Positions 17,166 through 25,090 are shown, counted from the first letter of the stretch. The stretch: 64,000 nt of DNA from Metabacillus idriensis (GCF_009674765.1 NZ_WKKF01000014.1:1-64000); one strand, 5' to 3'. Numbers and translations are program-made. Notes: a model not told the origin generated them from the letters alone.

Positions 17166-17596
17166 AGAAAACACTAGTTATCACCCTTTTAGCGTTGGTT
17201 GCACTTTTAACCGGGTGCAATCAGGGCACTTCTTCTGAAGATATTGCTAAAGTGGCATATGGTTGGGAAAAGGCAAATTTTGATAGAGATTATGAGAAAG
17301 AGCAAGAATTCATTTTTGATAAGGGTTCATATGAAATCCATAAAACAACTAAGAAGATTAATTCTGGTTTGAAATATAAAGATGTTCGTTTTGAAATTTA
17401 TTACGACAAAGAGTCTGAATACTATTATGTTTTTACAGATTTCAAAAATCCAAATGGTGATAATGCCGTTAAAAATAATATTCTACTTCGTCAAAAAGCT
17501 GATGTGTGGAAGGTAGATACGAGTAAGAGTTTGGATATTAACCGGGAGGATATCAAAGACAAGTTTGATCGTAAAGCTTGCATTCACTGCGAATAA
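17162..17596 (+). CDS. AT-rich lipoprotein inside the conjugation operon
   Basis: The 144-aa product has a lipoprotein signal: MKKTLVITLLALVALLTGCNQG, cleaved before Cys19. The mature part is small and polar, with EKANFDRDYEKEQEF and a KYKDVRFEIYYDKESEYYYVF strand-rich segment. The gene is visibly more AT-rich than its neighbours, a sign of separate acquisition. In ICEBs1 a lipoprotein of the conjugation operon (YddJ) acts in entry exclusion; this could be an analogue, but the position differs and that is inference. The TTG start overlaps the upstream stop (TTTGA) and follows GAGGAGG. Confidence 0.8.
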   Translation: MKKTLVITLLALVALLTGCNQGTSSEDIAKVAYGWEKANFDRDYEKEQEFIFDKGSYEIHKTTKKINSGLKYKDVRFEIYYDKESEYYYVFTDFKNPNGDNAVKNNILLRQKADVWKVDTSKSLDINREDIKDKFDRKACIHCE

Positions 17597-17607
17597 GGAG
17601 GAATTGG

Positions 17608-19620
17608 ATGAACTTCCTAAAACGGGGGATCGGTTTAGGTATAGCACTGCTTTTTCTTCTCATGCCAGCAGCTACACTGGCCGAAGATTCTTCCCCGACT
17701 GTTCAGAAAAAAGAGGAGACCGTTGGTCGTGTGACTCTGGAAAGCAAAGAATATCCTCTCGATCATTACAAGATGGAAGCGAACATCGGGGACGGATTTA
17801 AAGATGCTGCGGATAATGCCTTGCACGCCATTAATCAAGGGATGTGGGGATTCAATAAAACCCTTGCCAGCTTTACTCTTTATTCGACCAATCAACTCAT
17901 GTCATTTGATTTAATCAGCAGCATTGCAAGCGAAGCCGGAATTATGAGTGAACGGATTTATGAGATTATGTCCGGTACGTTCCTCTCGTTGTTTGTCATC
18001 TTTGTGGGTGGAGCTGCTGCGTGGCGTTATTTCGTCAATCAGCAGGTCGGTCATGCAGTAAAAGCCATCCTTGGAGCATTGGCTATCACGGTCCTGACCT
18101 TTTGGTTTTACTCCGATGCGACAGGGAATATCAAATGGCTCAATGATAGAGGGGCTGAACTTGAAGGCATCGCCAGCTCAGCAAATGTTCTTATCAGTTC
18201 GGACGAGTTTGACAGTAATGAGGCTTATAACCCTAAAGAGGGCATTGCCTTGCTTGAAAACAAACTGTTCAACCTTATGGTCAAACGTCCGTATCTGCTT
18301 TTAAACTATGGTTCCACGAAAGAAGCTGACATCATTAAGGAGGATCCCAATCGAGTAGATAATCTATTGGTCATTAAACCATACTCAGACGAGGGAAAAG
18401 AACAAAGAAAAAGGATAGTAAGTGATGAAGTATCCAATTTTGACAACAAGCAAATGTCACCGGAATTCAGTGGAGAACGGTTTGGCTATCTCATTATCAC
18501 AATTATTTCCACCATTGCTTTGGCCATTCCGGTTTTGTTATTAGGTGTTTTTAAGTTTTTGCTTCAAGTCTGGTTTTTAGCTTTGGTCATTTTTACGGCC
18601 ATTCCACTCATTCTTTCTCTCATCCCAGCTTACAGTGAAAGTGCATTGAATCATGGGAAAAAGATTGTGGGTGTACTGCTTATGAAGGCAGGGCTCGTTC
18701 TCTTAATTGCGGTAATCACGGGACTGGTTACTCTCCTTTATGAATCGGTTAAAGTCACGAACGGTGTAGAAGGATATGCGTTTGTGGTCTTTCTGATTTG
18801 CATTACCATTTGGGGCTTGTTCAAATATCGTACGGAAATTTTTGAAGTCGCTTCAGCTGGTATGGTTCAAGGTCAGCAAGTGGTGGAAAGAACAACCACA
18901 AATACCCTGAATCGATTGGGGGATGCTGGCGAAAGAGGAATGAAGGGGGCTAAACGGATGGTAGGTAAAGCCCATCAAAACCATAAACAGAAAAAGCGTA
19001 TGGACGAATTTCAATCTGGTTTAGAGGGAGCTGGCCGGAAAGTTTCGACGAATGCGGCCGGAGCTAGTGGTGAACGGTCAGAGCACCGTAAAGCAGTCGG
19101 AGAGAACAAATTAGGAAGTGAAAAAAATTCAGAACAACAGACTAAAAAAGGGATGAAAAGCGATTTAGCGGCTACAGGAACGGAGACCCCTCGATCAGCT
19201 TCACGAAATGCAGGAGCTGCGATTGTAAATTTAAATGATTACAAAAAGCAAAAAAGTGAAGGACCCAACAAAAATGAGGAGAAAGTGCAGGCTGCTCGAA
19301 CACCTTCCTCCCAACGATCCGTTTCAGAGGCTCGTAATCCTGGCTCAACAAAGTCAGAGGGAGGAACGAATAAGGAATCTAAACCAATCCAGCAACAAAA
19401 AAACGGAAGTACGACTCAGCAACCTTCCCCTCACCGTAACCCGGCAGGACGAATGGAAAGTCAAAAAGAGGTGGCGGCATCGAGAGACCCAGACAAACAC
19501 ATCACTCAATGGGAAGCTGAGCAGCAAATCAAAAAAAGGAATGCAAATACTTCTGGTGAGACGGTCAAACGATCAGAAAGTAGGAAGTCCAAGAATGAGC
19601 AAACGAACCGACAAAAATGA
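17608..19620 (+). CDS. tcpH: TcpH/ConG-like polytopic channel protein
   Basis: The 670-aa protein starts with a signal peptide (FLKRGIGLGIALLFLL...TLAED). It then has about seven to eight hydrophobic segments between residues 110 and 430, and a C-terminal tail of about 220 residues that is hydrophilic and rich in K, Q, N, S and E. This is the layout of TcpH/ConG, the membrane-spanning channel subunit. ATG 17608 follows AAGGAGGAATTGG; the longer frame from 17578 overlaps the lipoprotein gene and has no such site. The low-complexity tail may bind DNA or the ATPase. Confidence 0.85.
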   Translation: MNFLKRGIGLGIALLFLLMPAATLAEDSSPTVQKKEETVGRVTLESKEYPLDHYKMEANIGDGFKDAADNALHAINQGMWGFNKTLASFTLYSTNQLMSFDLISSIASEAGIMSERIYEIMSGTFLSLFVIFVGGAAAWRYFVNQQVGHAVKAILGALAITVLTFWFYSDATGNIKWLNDRGAELEGIASSANVLISSDEFDSNEAYNPKEGIALLENKLFNLMVKRPYLLLNYGSTKEADIIKEDPNRVDNLLVIKPYSDEGKEQRKRIVSDEVSNFDNKQMSPEFSGERFGYLIITIISTIALAIPVLLLGVFKFLLQVWFLALVIFTAIPLILSLIPAYSESALNHGKKIVGVLLMKAGLVLLIAVITGLVTLLYESVKVTNGVEGYAFVVFLICITIWGLFKYRTEIFEVASAGMVQGQQVVERTTTNTLNRLGDAGERGMKGAKRMVGKAHQNHKQKKRMDEFQSGLEGAGRKVSTNAAGASGERSEHRKAVGENKLGSEKNSEQQTKKGMKSDLAATGTETPRSASRNAGAAIVNLNDYKKQKSEGPNKNEEKVQAARTPSSQRSVSEARNPGSTKSEGGTNKESKPIQQQKNGSTTQQPSPHRNPAGRMESQKEVAASRDPDKHITQWEAEQQIKKRNANTSGETVKRSESRKSKNEQTNRQK

Positions 19621-19635
19621 TGTGGGAGAGAAGCC

Positions 19636-19691
19636 TTCTGACGCAGTTAACTTTTGTTTTGTGGTTAACTCTTTGTCTTGTTGCGTCAGAA
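19636..19691 (+). promoter_or_regulatory. Intergenic hairpin between tcpH and hydrolase gene
   Basis: A perfect 10-bp stem TTCTGACGCA/TGCGTCAGAA encloses a second pair GTTAAC/GTTAAC. There is no T-run, so it is more likely an mRNA processing or stability element than a terminator. It ends 18 bases before the ribosome binding site of the cell-wall hydrolase. Confidence 0.6.
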
Positions 19692-19713
19692 TGGCTTTTA
19701 GAAAGGAGAGCCT

Positions 19714-20751
19714 ATGCAAGGCGTTTTGAAGAAAGGTGCAAAAGTTGTTAAAACCGTGGCCATTCTGAAAAACCCTCTTACGTGGGTGATTGCAGGGATC
19801 CTTCTTCTCCTCCTATCCATTTTCGGCATTGCTTTATTCATCTCAATTAGTCTCGGCGGAGAAAATCAATTTGACTCCGGGCTTTCAGGAGAAGGAGCAG
19901 GAGGAACAGCAGAGGTATCGGCTGAAGTCCTTCGATATGAACCCCTCATTCGAAAATATGCAGAGGAAAATGGGATTGGCGAATATGTCGGGCTGATCAT
20001 GGCTCTGATCCAACAAGAAAGTGGCGGCCGACATTTAGATGTGATGCAGAGTTCTGAATCAATCGGGTTACCACCCGGGGCTATTACCGATCCTGAATAC
20101 TCCATTCAGATAGGGGTGAAGTATTTTGCGGATGTGATGAAACAAGCCAAAGGAGATATTCACCTAGCTCTGCAGTCTTATAATTTTGGGAATGGATTTA
20201 TCGGCTATGCCTTAGAACGGGGAGGGTATTCAAAGGAAGTCGCTATTGATTTTAGTGAGATGATGGCTGTCAAAAACGGATGGTCCCGGTATGGAGACGT
20301 CCACTATGTCGAACACGTCCTTCGCTATTATGAGGGCGGAAATGGCGGGAAGGTTGTCGTGGGGGATGGAAGCCAGTCATTTGATGTAGAGGAAGTTCAT
20401 CACATTATGAAAGAATTTCTTGGCCGCCCTTACGTATGGGGAGGTCGAACGCCAGCAGCCGGCGGATTTGATTGTTCAGGGTTACTCGAATATGCTTTTG
20501 CTCAGGTTGGCGTAGATATGTATGGAACAGCGCAATCTCAATACGATAAAACCATTCCTGTTCCTGAAGATCAAATAAAACCGGGAGATTTAGTCTTTTT
20601 CTCCACCTATAAACCAGGAGCTTCTCACGTCGGTATGTATGTAGGAGATGGTCAATTCATTAATGCGAACGGAAGTAACGGCACTTCTTATTCGTCCGTT
20701 CAAGAGTGGAAAAATATTTATCCTTTCTTAGGGTTTAGAAGGATTCAGTAG
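19714..20751 (+). CDS. CwlT/TcpG-like two-domain cell-wall hydrolase
   Basis: The 345-aa protein has one N-terminal membrane helix (about residues 22-42). A lysozyme/SLT-like muramidase domain follows with the catalytic Glu in IQQESGGRH (about residue 99), and then an NlpC/P60 endopeptidase domain with Cys in GGFDCSGLLEYAF (about residue 252) and His in ASHVGMYVG (about residue 304). This is the CwlT architecture of ICEBs1 and Tn916. It opens peptidoglycan for the transfer channel. AAAGGAGAG precedes the ATG. All catalytic residues are visible. Confidence 0.95.
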   Translation: MQGVLKKGAKVVKTVAILKNPLTWVIAGILLLLLSIFGIALFISISLGGENQFDSGLSGEGAGGTAEVSAEVLRYEPLIRKYAEENGIGEYVGLIMALIQQESGGRHLDVMQSSESIGLPPGAITDPEYSIQIGVKYFADVMKQAKGDIHLALQSYNFGNGFIGYALERGGYSKEVAIDFSEMMAVKNGWSRYGDVHYVEHVLRYYEGGNGGKVVVGDGSQSFDVEEVHHIMKEFLGRPYVWGGRTPAAGGFDCSGLLEYAFAQVGVDMYGTAQSQYDKTIPVPEDQIKPGDLVFFSTYKPGASHVGMYVGDGQFINANGSNGTSYSSVQEWKNIYPFLGFRRIQ

Positions 20752-20765
20752 TGGAGGTGAAAATC

Positions 20766-21305
20766 ATGGAACCCAGCCAAAAGAAAAATTACATTATGCT
20801 TATGGGTGCTTTTATTGCAGCGGTGATCATTATCATGTACGTTTTCAGCTTACGCTCCCAGCTGCAGGAAGTCAGGTCGAATCAGCGTCATTATGAAGAA
20901 GAAATTAAATCCTTAACCTCTGTTCAACAAACCGAGGCACTATCTAAAAATCGGTCGTTCCTTGAAGCGTTTTTCACTTATGAAACTACGGCTGAACGCT
21001 ATCAAAAGATTCGTCCCTTAATGACCGATCGTGGATTTAAAGCGACTCATCCTTCAGGAACGAAACCACCGCAATCCAAGCAATCCGTCAAATCAACCAT
21101 GGTCGGGCTGAAGCCGTTTGAATATCAGTCATCGAAGACGGAAGCGGAGTTCTTTAATGAATTCAAGCTTTCGACCGAGTATAATAATGTATCGAATACA
21201 GAAACGGTGATTGTCAAAACGTCTCTTATTTATGTGAAAGAGCAAGGCTGGAAGATCAATGATGTAGAATTTGTCGGAGAATTAACCGGACGCCCCACGT
21301 CCTAA
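20766..21305 (+). CDS. YddI-like conjugation-associated membrane protein
   Basis: The 179-aa protein has one helix near the N-terminus (about residues 8-26), a short coiled coil (RSQLQEVRSNQRHYEEEIKSL) and an extracytoplasmic domain. It follows the hydrolase gene directly, the place held by yddI in ICEBs1. ATG 20766 is chosen since GTGGAGGTGAAAATC contains the ribosome binding site; the GTG at 20751 would put that site inside the coding region. Function within the channel is unknown. Confidence 0.7.
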   Translation: MEPSQKKNYIMLMGAFIAAVIIIMYVFSLRSQLQEVRSNQRHYEEEIKSLTSVQQTEALSKNRSFLEAFFTYETTAERYQKIRPLMTDRGFKATHPSGTKPPQSKQSVKSTMVGLKPFEYQSSKTEAEFFNEFKLSTEYNNVSNTETVIVKTSLIYVKEQGWKINDVEFVGELTGRPTS

Positions 21306-21322
21306 GGAAGGAAGATATTAGC

Positions 21323-21595
21323 ATGAAAAGTACAGGTGTTGTAAGGAAGGTAGACGAGCTGGGGAGAATTGTTATTCCCATTGAGTTAAGAAGAGTCCTG
21401 GAGATTGAAATTAAGGACGCAATAGAGATTTTTGTAGATGATGATAAAATCATTCTCCAAAAATATATGGCCCATAATGCGTGTGCGATTACCGGTGAGA
21501 TAACCAACGAAAACAGAACGTATGGTGATGGGAAATTTGTGTTGAGTCCTAAAGGCGCAGAAATCCTGCTTCGGGAACTAGAAGAAGCTAAATGA
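21323..21595 (+). CDS. AbrB-family transition-state-type regulator
   Basis: The 90-aa protein has the swapped-hairpin AbrB domain at the N-terminus (MKSTGVVRKVDELGRIVIPIELRRVLEI, residues 1-28) and a C-terminal dimerisation part with HNACAITGEIT. This matches AbrB/Abh paralogues. It is the last gene of the conjugation operon, 17 bases after the previous stop. It could repress the transfer genes or link them to growth phase, as AbrB does in B. subtilis for ICEBs1 and other loci. A strong terminator follows. Confidence 0.9.
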   Translation: MKSTGVVRKVDELGRIVIPIELRRVLEIEIKDAIEIFVDDDKIILQKYMAHNACAITGEITNENRTYGDGKFVLSPKGAEILLRELEEAK

Positions 21596-21610
21596 CAAAA
21601 GAAGTAACCG

Positions 21611-21639
21611 ATCGTTCTTTTATAAAGAGCGATTTTTTT
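21611..21639 (+). terminator. Terminator of the conjugation operon
   Basis: ATCGTTCTTT and AAAGAGCGAT pair around TAT (one G-T wobble), followed by a run of seven T. Confidence 0.85.
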
Positions 21640-21646
21640 GTGGCCA

Positions 21647-21673
21647 CAAAAATCCATAAAATAAGGATTTTTG
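21647..21673 (-). terminator. Hairpin terminator facing the YolD-like gene
   Basis: AAAAATCC and GGATTTTT flank a 9-base AT-rich loop; T-runs occur on both sides, so it may act in either direction. Confidence 0.6.
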
Positions 21674-21717
21674 AATCTTAATACTCAATGAAGAGGTCCA
21701 TTACCCTTTCATCGTGG

Positions 21718-22047
21718 TTAGTGAATTCTAACGTCTACCAGGTTTTCGAGTTTTAAACGGAAAGTCTCCTCATGAAAGTCCACTATTCTCAATTCTTTTC
21801 GATATGTATCTATATAATGCACTTTACCAATATACAAGTGAAAATCATCACTTTGAAAATACGTAAAACATAACTCCAAGTTTTCTCCCATCGCTTCACT
21901 GATTGTCTCTTCCATAAGGGAGAGGCGCTGTTCATCCAGTTCAGGTTTCTCTTTCTTTGTTTGAGCCAAATAAAAGGCTCTTAGTTCCTTCACATGTTCT
22001 GGCAGCATCATCGCCGTCCACTTAATGTTTCTTCGGTTACGTATCAA
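21718..22047 (-). CDS. YolD-like protein
   Basis: The 109-aa protein matches the YolD-like family: RNIKWTAMMLPEHVKELRAFY at the N-terminus and a C-terminal beta part, FHLYIGKVHYIDTYRKELRIVDFHEETFRLKLENLVDV. In Bacillus these proteins usually accompany ImuB/UvrX Y-family polymerases and belong to the SOS response; no polymerase gene is present here. I chose the TTG at 22047 because GGAGGGATTAACA precedes it. The ATG at 22062 would place that site inside the gene. It is divergent from the EVE-domain gene. Confidence 0.85.
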   Translation of the reverse strand: MIRNRRNIKWTAMMLPEHVKELRAFYLAQTKKEKPELDEQRLSLMEETISEAMGENLELCFTYFQSDDFHLYIGKVHYIDTYRKELRIVDFHEETFRLKLENLVDVRIH

Positions 22048-22083
22048 TGTTAATCCCTCCAATCATTTTTAACTCTTTAAATC

Positions 22084-22113
22084 ATTATATGGGAATGTAC
22101 GTTCTTACTGCAA
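22084..22113 (-). promoter_or_regulatory. YolD promoter with near-consensus SOS box
   Basis: On the minus strand -35 TTGCAG (22108-22113) and -10 TATAAT (22084-22089) are 18 apart. Between them AGAACGTACATTCC (22092-22105) matches the Bacillus LexA box CGAACRNRYGTTYC at 12 of 14 positions. LexA binding there would block the promoter. Confidence 0.7.
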
Positions 22114-22286
22114 TGGTGATTTAATGCTGTCTTGGTTGTGATAAAAGGATTAAGAACCTTTGTGATTTTTTTAGGAGAGAAAAATGTGGAAGGGAAGTGA
22201 GCAATTTATTGGTGTTTTCTGTCTAACATTGAGAAGGATCCTGGAGCAATTATTTATCCAGCATATAAAATTTATTATTCTTTTAT

Positions 22287-22343
22287 CAAGTGAACACTTA
22301 TGCAAGTAATCACTTGACTTAGTGTTCACTTGTGATATATGAT
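22287..22343 (+). promoter_or_regulatory. Promoter inside a 12-bp inverted repeat
   Basis: CAAGTGAACACT (22287-22298) and AGTGTTCACTTG (22321-22332) are perfect inverted copies. -35 TTGACT (22314-22319) lies between them and -10 TATGAT (22338-22343) just beyond. A third partial AAGTG unit lies in the spacer. This should be an operator for a dimeric repressor controlling the EVE-domain gene. Confidence 0.7.
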
Positions 22344-22373
22344 AATTTCACAATAAAGGAAGGGGATGTATTT

Positions 22374-22922
22374 ATGAGTCAGGAGAAAAGAATTGAATTA
22401 TTGGAAGTAGAGGTAAATGAGTTAAAAAATAAAGTTAAGGAATTAACGCTCCTTGTTGTTAAAGAGGAAGAAAAGGAAAAGCGTGAGTGGCAACGAAATA
22501 TAATATCTGATTATATGATTAAGTTGGTCTACCCGGGGATTTTTGGTCAGATTGAAAATCCTAAAGCTGGATTTCCTAAAAATCGAAGAACTGTAGCAGA
22601 ACAACTTTCTCCTGGACAATATATGTTTATATATGTAACTTCCCCTGAAAAAAAAATAATTGGGCTTACCAAAGTTGTATCTGAACTTAATATAACGGAT
22701 GGTAGATGGCCTTATTCAGTTGACTTAGAATGGGTGATATCTCCCAAATTAGGTATATCGCTTAAAGAATTAGACTTAGATATAAGACCACGTCCGGGTG
22801 ATACAATTTTCGGATTAACTGATAGTAAAGCAGAAGAAATAATAACCGCCCTTAACAATCAGCCTGATCTTGATGAAAGTACTTTAAATTATTTAAAAAG
22901 AAAATATGAAGACACTGAATGA
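22374..22922 (+). CDS. EVE/PUA-like domain protein
   Basis: The 182-aa protein begins with a coiled coil (EKRIELLEVEVNELKNKVKEL) and then has an EVE/PUA-type beta-barrel: PGQYMFIYVTSPEKKIIGLTKVVSE followed by RWPYSVDLEWVISP. EVE domains bind modified bases and are common in defence loci and near restriction systems. Fusion to a coiled coil suggests oligomerisation. ATG 22374 follows AAGGAAGGGG. It is transcribed from its own regulated promoter and ends in a clear terminator, so it is a single-gene unit. Confidence 0.7.
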   Translation: MSQEKRIELLEVEVNELKNKVKELTLLVVKEEEKEKREWQRNIISDYMIKLVYPGIFGQIENPKAGFPKNRRTVAEQLSPGQYMFIYVTSPEKKIIGLTKVVSELNITDGRWPYSVDLEWVISPKLGISLKELDLDIRPRPGDTIFGLTDSKAEEIITALNNQPDLDESTLNYLKRKYEDTE

Positions 22923-22956
22923 CTTTGAGATGAACTGTTAAATTTTTAAAGACACC

Positions 22957-22979
22957 AAGCCCCTTGAGGGGGCTTTTTA
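22957..22979 (+). terminator. Terminator of the EVE-domain gene
   Basis: AAGCCCC-TTGA-GGGGGCTT followed by TTTATTTT. Confidence 0.85.
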
Positions 22980-23048
22980 TTTTCTAAATGAAATGTTCTT
23001 TTAAGTAGAATTGTTTAATTCATAAGGTATATTGTTTAGAATAAAATA

Positions 23049-23078
23049 TTGACATAAAAATCAACATTGGTGTATTCT
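23049..23078 (+). promoter_or_regulatory. Promoter of the repressor-protease operon
   Basis: -35 TTGACA (23049-23054), an 18-base spacer and -10 TATTCT (23073-23078). A TTGA/TCAA inverted pair overlaps the -35 and spacer, a likely autorepression site. Confidence 0.65.
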
Positions 23079-23100
23079 TAGTATAGAAAGGGTGACTGAG

Positions 23101-23433
23101 ATGAGTGAGTTCGGACAGTTGCTAAAAAATTTGCGTAAGGAATACAGGATTACACAAAGAAAGTTAGCAGATTTAATAGGCATAGATTTTACGTATATTA
23201 GCAAAATTGAAAACGGATCAATGGAACCACCAGCTGAAGATAAAATTATTAAAATCGCTGATGTATTCAATAAAGATGCTAATGAACTTTTGATAGCAGC
23301 AAAAAAAGTACCTACTGATTTTCAAAAAGTAATTACAGAAAATAAAAATGTTCCCGTTTTTCTTCGTAGTGCTTCTAAACTTTCAAACAAACAATGGGAA
23401 GAGATAAAAAAGATCATCAATGAGGAGGATTAA
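23101..23433 (+). CDS. Xre/ImmR-like repressor
   Basis: The 110-aa protein is an Xre-type HTH (about residues 4-64): FGQLLKNLRKEYRITQRKLADLIGI... YISKIENGS, with recognition helix FTYISKIENG. The C-terminal 45 residues are short and probably mediate dimerisation or contact the protease. It is followed 3 bases later by an ImmA-like protease gene, the pairing known from ICEBs1 (ImmR/ImmA) and phi105, where cleavage of the repressor switches on the element. ATG 23101 is preferred to GTG 23092 on ribosome-site spacing. Confidence 0.88.
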   Translation: MSEFGQLLKNLRKEYRITQRKLADLIGIDFTYISKIENGSMEPPAEDKIIKIADVFNKDANELLIAAKKVPTDFQKVITENKNVPVFLRSASKLSNKQWEEIKKIINEED

Positions 23434-23436
23434 TAT

Positions 23437-24087
23437 TTGATAAAATCATATATTTCTCCAGAAGAAATGGAGAGTCTTACCCAGCAGATATTGATTGATT
23501 ACGGGATCGATTTAGATAATGTTGAATCATGCTTTCCCATACCAATTGAAGAAATAATCGAATTTCATTATGAGTTGATTATCGATTGGGAGGATATTGA
23601 TCATTATAGCCCTAATGAAACAGTTATGGCAGCAATCATTCCTTCAGAAAAAAAGATCATAATGAACGAAAGTCAGAAAGAGATTTTCGAAGAAAAAATA
23701 GGAACGATGCACTTTACGTTTGCACATGAACTAGGTCACTGGGTTCTTCATGCAATAGATGAATCTCAACTATGTCTTGATCTGTTTTCAAATAAAAAGA
23801 TATTTTATTGTCGTAGTAAGTCTATAAAACCACCTGTTGAATATCAAGCAGATCTGTTTGCCGCATGTATCCTAATGCCTAAGCCAGTCATGATTGAGAC
23901 TATTAATAGCATGAAGGAGAATGGAAAAATAGAATGGAGAGATTTATACGCATTGAGAGAGAAACTGTGCGTTTCTATATCAGCGTTAAAATACAGGTTA
24001 GAGCAATTGAACTTGTTATACATAAAAGACAAAATTATTTACTCGTCTAAGGAAGAGGCATCAGGACAGATAGAATTTCAGTTTTAA
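23437..24087 (+). CDS. ImmA/IrrE-type metalloprotease (anti-repressor)
   Basis: The 216-aa protein carries the zinc motif HELGH (about residues 98-102, in FTFAHELGHWVLH) and a second conserved stretch EYQADLFAACILMP, with the third metal ligand, as in ImmA/IrrE peptidases. The C-terminus (LREKLCVSISALKYRLEQL) is the usual HTH-like tail. The TTG start follows GAGGAGGATTAATA. It should cleave the adjacent repressor after DNA damage or a cell signal. It is longer than ICEBs1 ImmA but within the family's range. Confidence 0.88.
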   Translation: MIKSYISPEEMESLTQQILIDYGIDLDNVESCFPIPIEEIIEFHYELIIDWEDIDHYSPNETVMAAIIPSEKKIIMNESQKEIFEEKIGTMHFTFAHELGHWVLHAIDESQLCLDLFSNKKIFYCRSKSIKPPVEYQADLFAACILMPKPVMIETINSMKENGKIEWRDLYALREKLCVSISALKYRLEQLNLLYIKDKIIYSSKEEASGQIEFQF

Positions 24088-24098
24088 ATTTTTTTAAG

Positions 24099-24130
24099 TA
24101 TAATATTGAGTTGATAATCAACTCAATATT
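24099..24130 (+). promoter_or_regulatory. 29-bp palindromic operator with overlapping -10
   Basis: A perfect palindrome with 14-bp arms (24102-24115 and 24117-24130, half AATATTGAGTTGAT) starts within a -10 TATAAT (24099-24104). It lies between the protease stop codon and the next ribosome site and is a strong candidate operator for the upstream repressor. No convincing -35 is visible. Confidence 0.7.
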
Positions 24131-24148
24131 TGAAAGGAGGTGAAAGCG

Positions 24149-24319
24149 GTGGCGAAGAACGGAAGTGCAGGAAATGGCCGAATTGGTGCAGTCAAATCAA
24201 GAAGTCAGTTCAAAGGACCGAACGGTAATTTTATTAAGCGAGATGCAACAACTGGTCGTTTTATGGACCAAAAAACGAGTAGTTCGGCTCCTTTTAAAGG
24301 TGTTCAAAAAGAAAAGTAG
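24149..24319 (+). CDS. Small basic protein (56 aa), operator-controlled
   Basis: The product reads MAKNGSAGNGRIGAV..., ending FKGVQKEK; it is rich in Gly, Ser, Lys and Arg with no helix-forming hydrophobic core. It resembles the disordered small proteins seen next to toxins and phage genes, but I recognise no family. GAAAGGAGGTGAAAGCG before the GTG start is a near-perfect ribosome site, and a terminator follows immediately, so it is a well-expressed single gene. Its promoter is the palindromic operator, tying it to the repressor-protease pair. Confidence 0.75.
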   Translation: MAKNGSAGNGRIGAVKSRSQFKGPNGNFIKRDATTGRFMDQKTSSSAPFKGVQKEK

Positions 24320-24337
24320 GACGCGGCAACGTCCTAC
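24315..24337 (+). terminator. Terminator of the small basic gene
   Basis: AGTAGGACG-CGGCA-CGTCCTACT, beginning within the stop codon; the T-run is short (TTAATT). Confidence 0.65.
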
Positions 24338-24410
24338 TTAATTAAAACTTTTATATAAAAAACAGTATTTCCATGATAACAAAAATATATAAAAAAAGGA
24401 ATGAACCAAT

Positions 24411-25082
24411 ATGGCTAACATTAAGATTCAAGATGTCATGGTTTTTGTGAACGGAACCTCTCGATTTAACAACAACGCTTTTGATACTGTAACCGTTAAA
24501 ACAACGATTCAAACGGACGAGCCTATTACAGAAGATTATTATGTACCAAGTGGAGTGAATGTAACACCAGGAATATTAGATCTACTGAAGCTCCAAAATC
24601 TTGAAGTGACACCGTTTAAAGCAAGCACCTTATTATCTGGAACTGATGATATTCAAACGCAAGCTTTAAACGGAAACCCGAGTGGGACATTAGAAGATGC
24701 AGCTAAACTGCTCTTACTCTCCATTCTTAAAAAGACACCACTTGTTACCATCGCAGGTGCTGTGAATACTTACGAATTATCTTATGAATATAAGATTTTT
24801 CCATTAGCTGCTATAGGTCTTCCAGACAGTTATGATTTCCAAATCCGAGTTCCATTTGATGGTTTAGGTATTGTACAAGGTGGACGAGTTGAAGTAACTG
24901 TGGTTCTTCCAAGATTTGCAGAACCAGATCCAAACGAAACAAAGGGTATTGATTTGAACGGAGCAGAAATAAGTGAAATTTTCTATGAAATGCCAAACGT
25001 AAATCGTAAGGCGGTCACATTCGCCTATCAAAACGATCCTTTGTTTACAGTAAGATACCAACATACGCAAGGTTTACAATAA
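24411..25082 (+). CDS. Unknown 223-aa beta-rich protein
   Basis: I do not recognise the family. The sequence is rich in Thr, Val and Asn with alternating hydrophobic patterns (DTVTVKTTIQTDE, GRVEVTVVLPRF, RKAVTFAYQNDPLFTVRY), pointing to a beta-sandwich. There is no signal peptide and no membrane segment. A short helical part is at about residues 90-110. AAAGGAATGAACCAAT precedes the ATG and a strong terminator follows the stop codon. Between the operator-controlled small gene and the SIR2-like gene it may be part of one system, but each has its own terminator. Confidence 0.7.
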   Translation: MANIKIQDVMVFVNGTSRFNNNAFDTVTVKTTIQTDEPITEDYYVPSGVNVTPGILDLLKLQNLEVTPFKASTLLSGTDDIQTQALNGNPSGTLEDAAKLLLLSILKKTPLVTIAGAVNTYELSYEYKIFPLAAIGLPDSYDFQIRVPFDGLGIVQGGRVEVTVVLPRFAEPDPNETKGIDLNGAEISEIFYEMPNVNRKAVTFAYQNDPLFTVRYQHTQGLQ

Positions 25083-25090
25083 AGAAAAAA

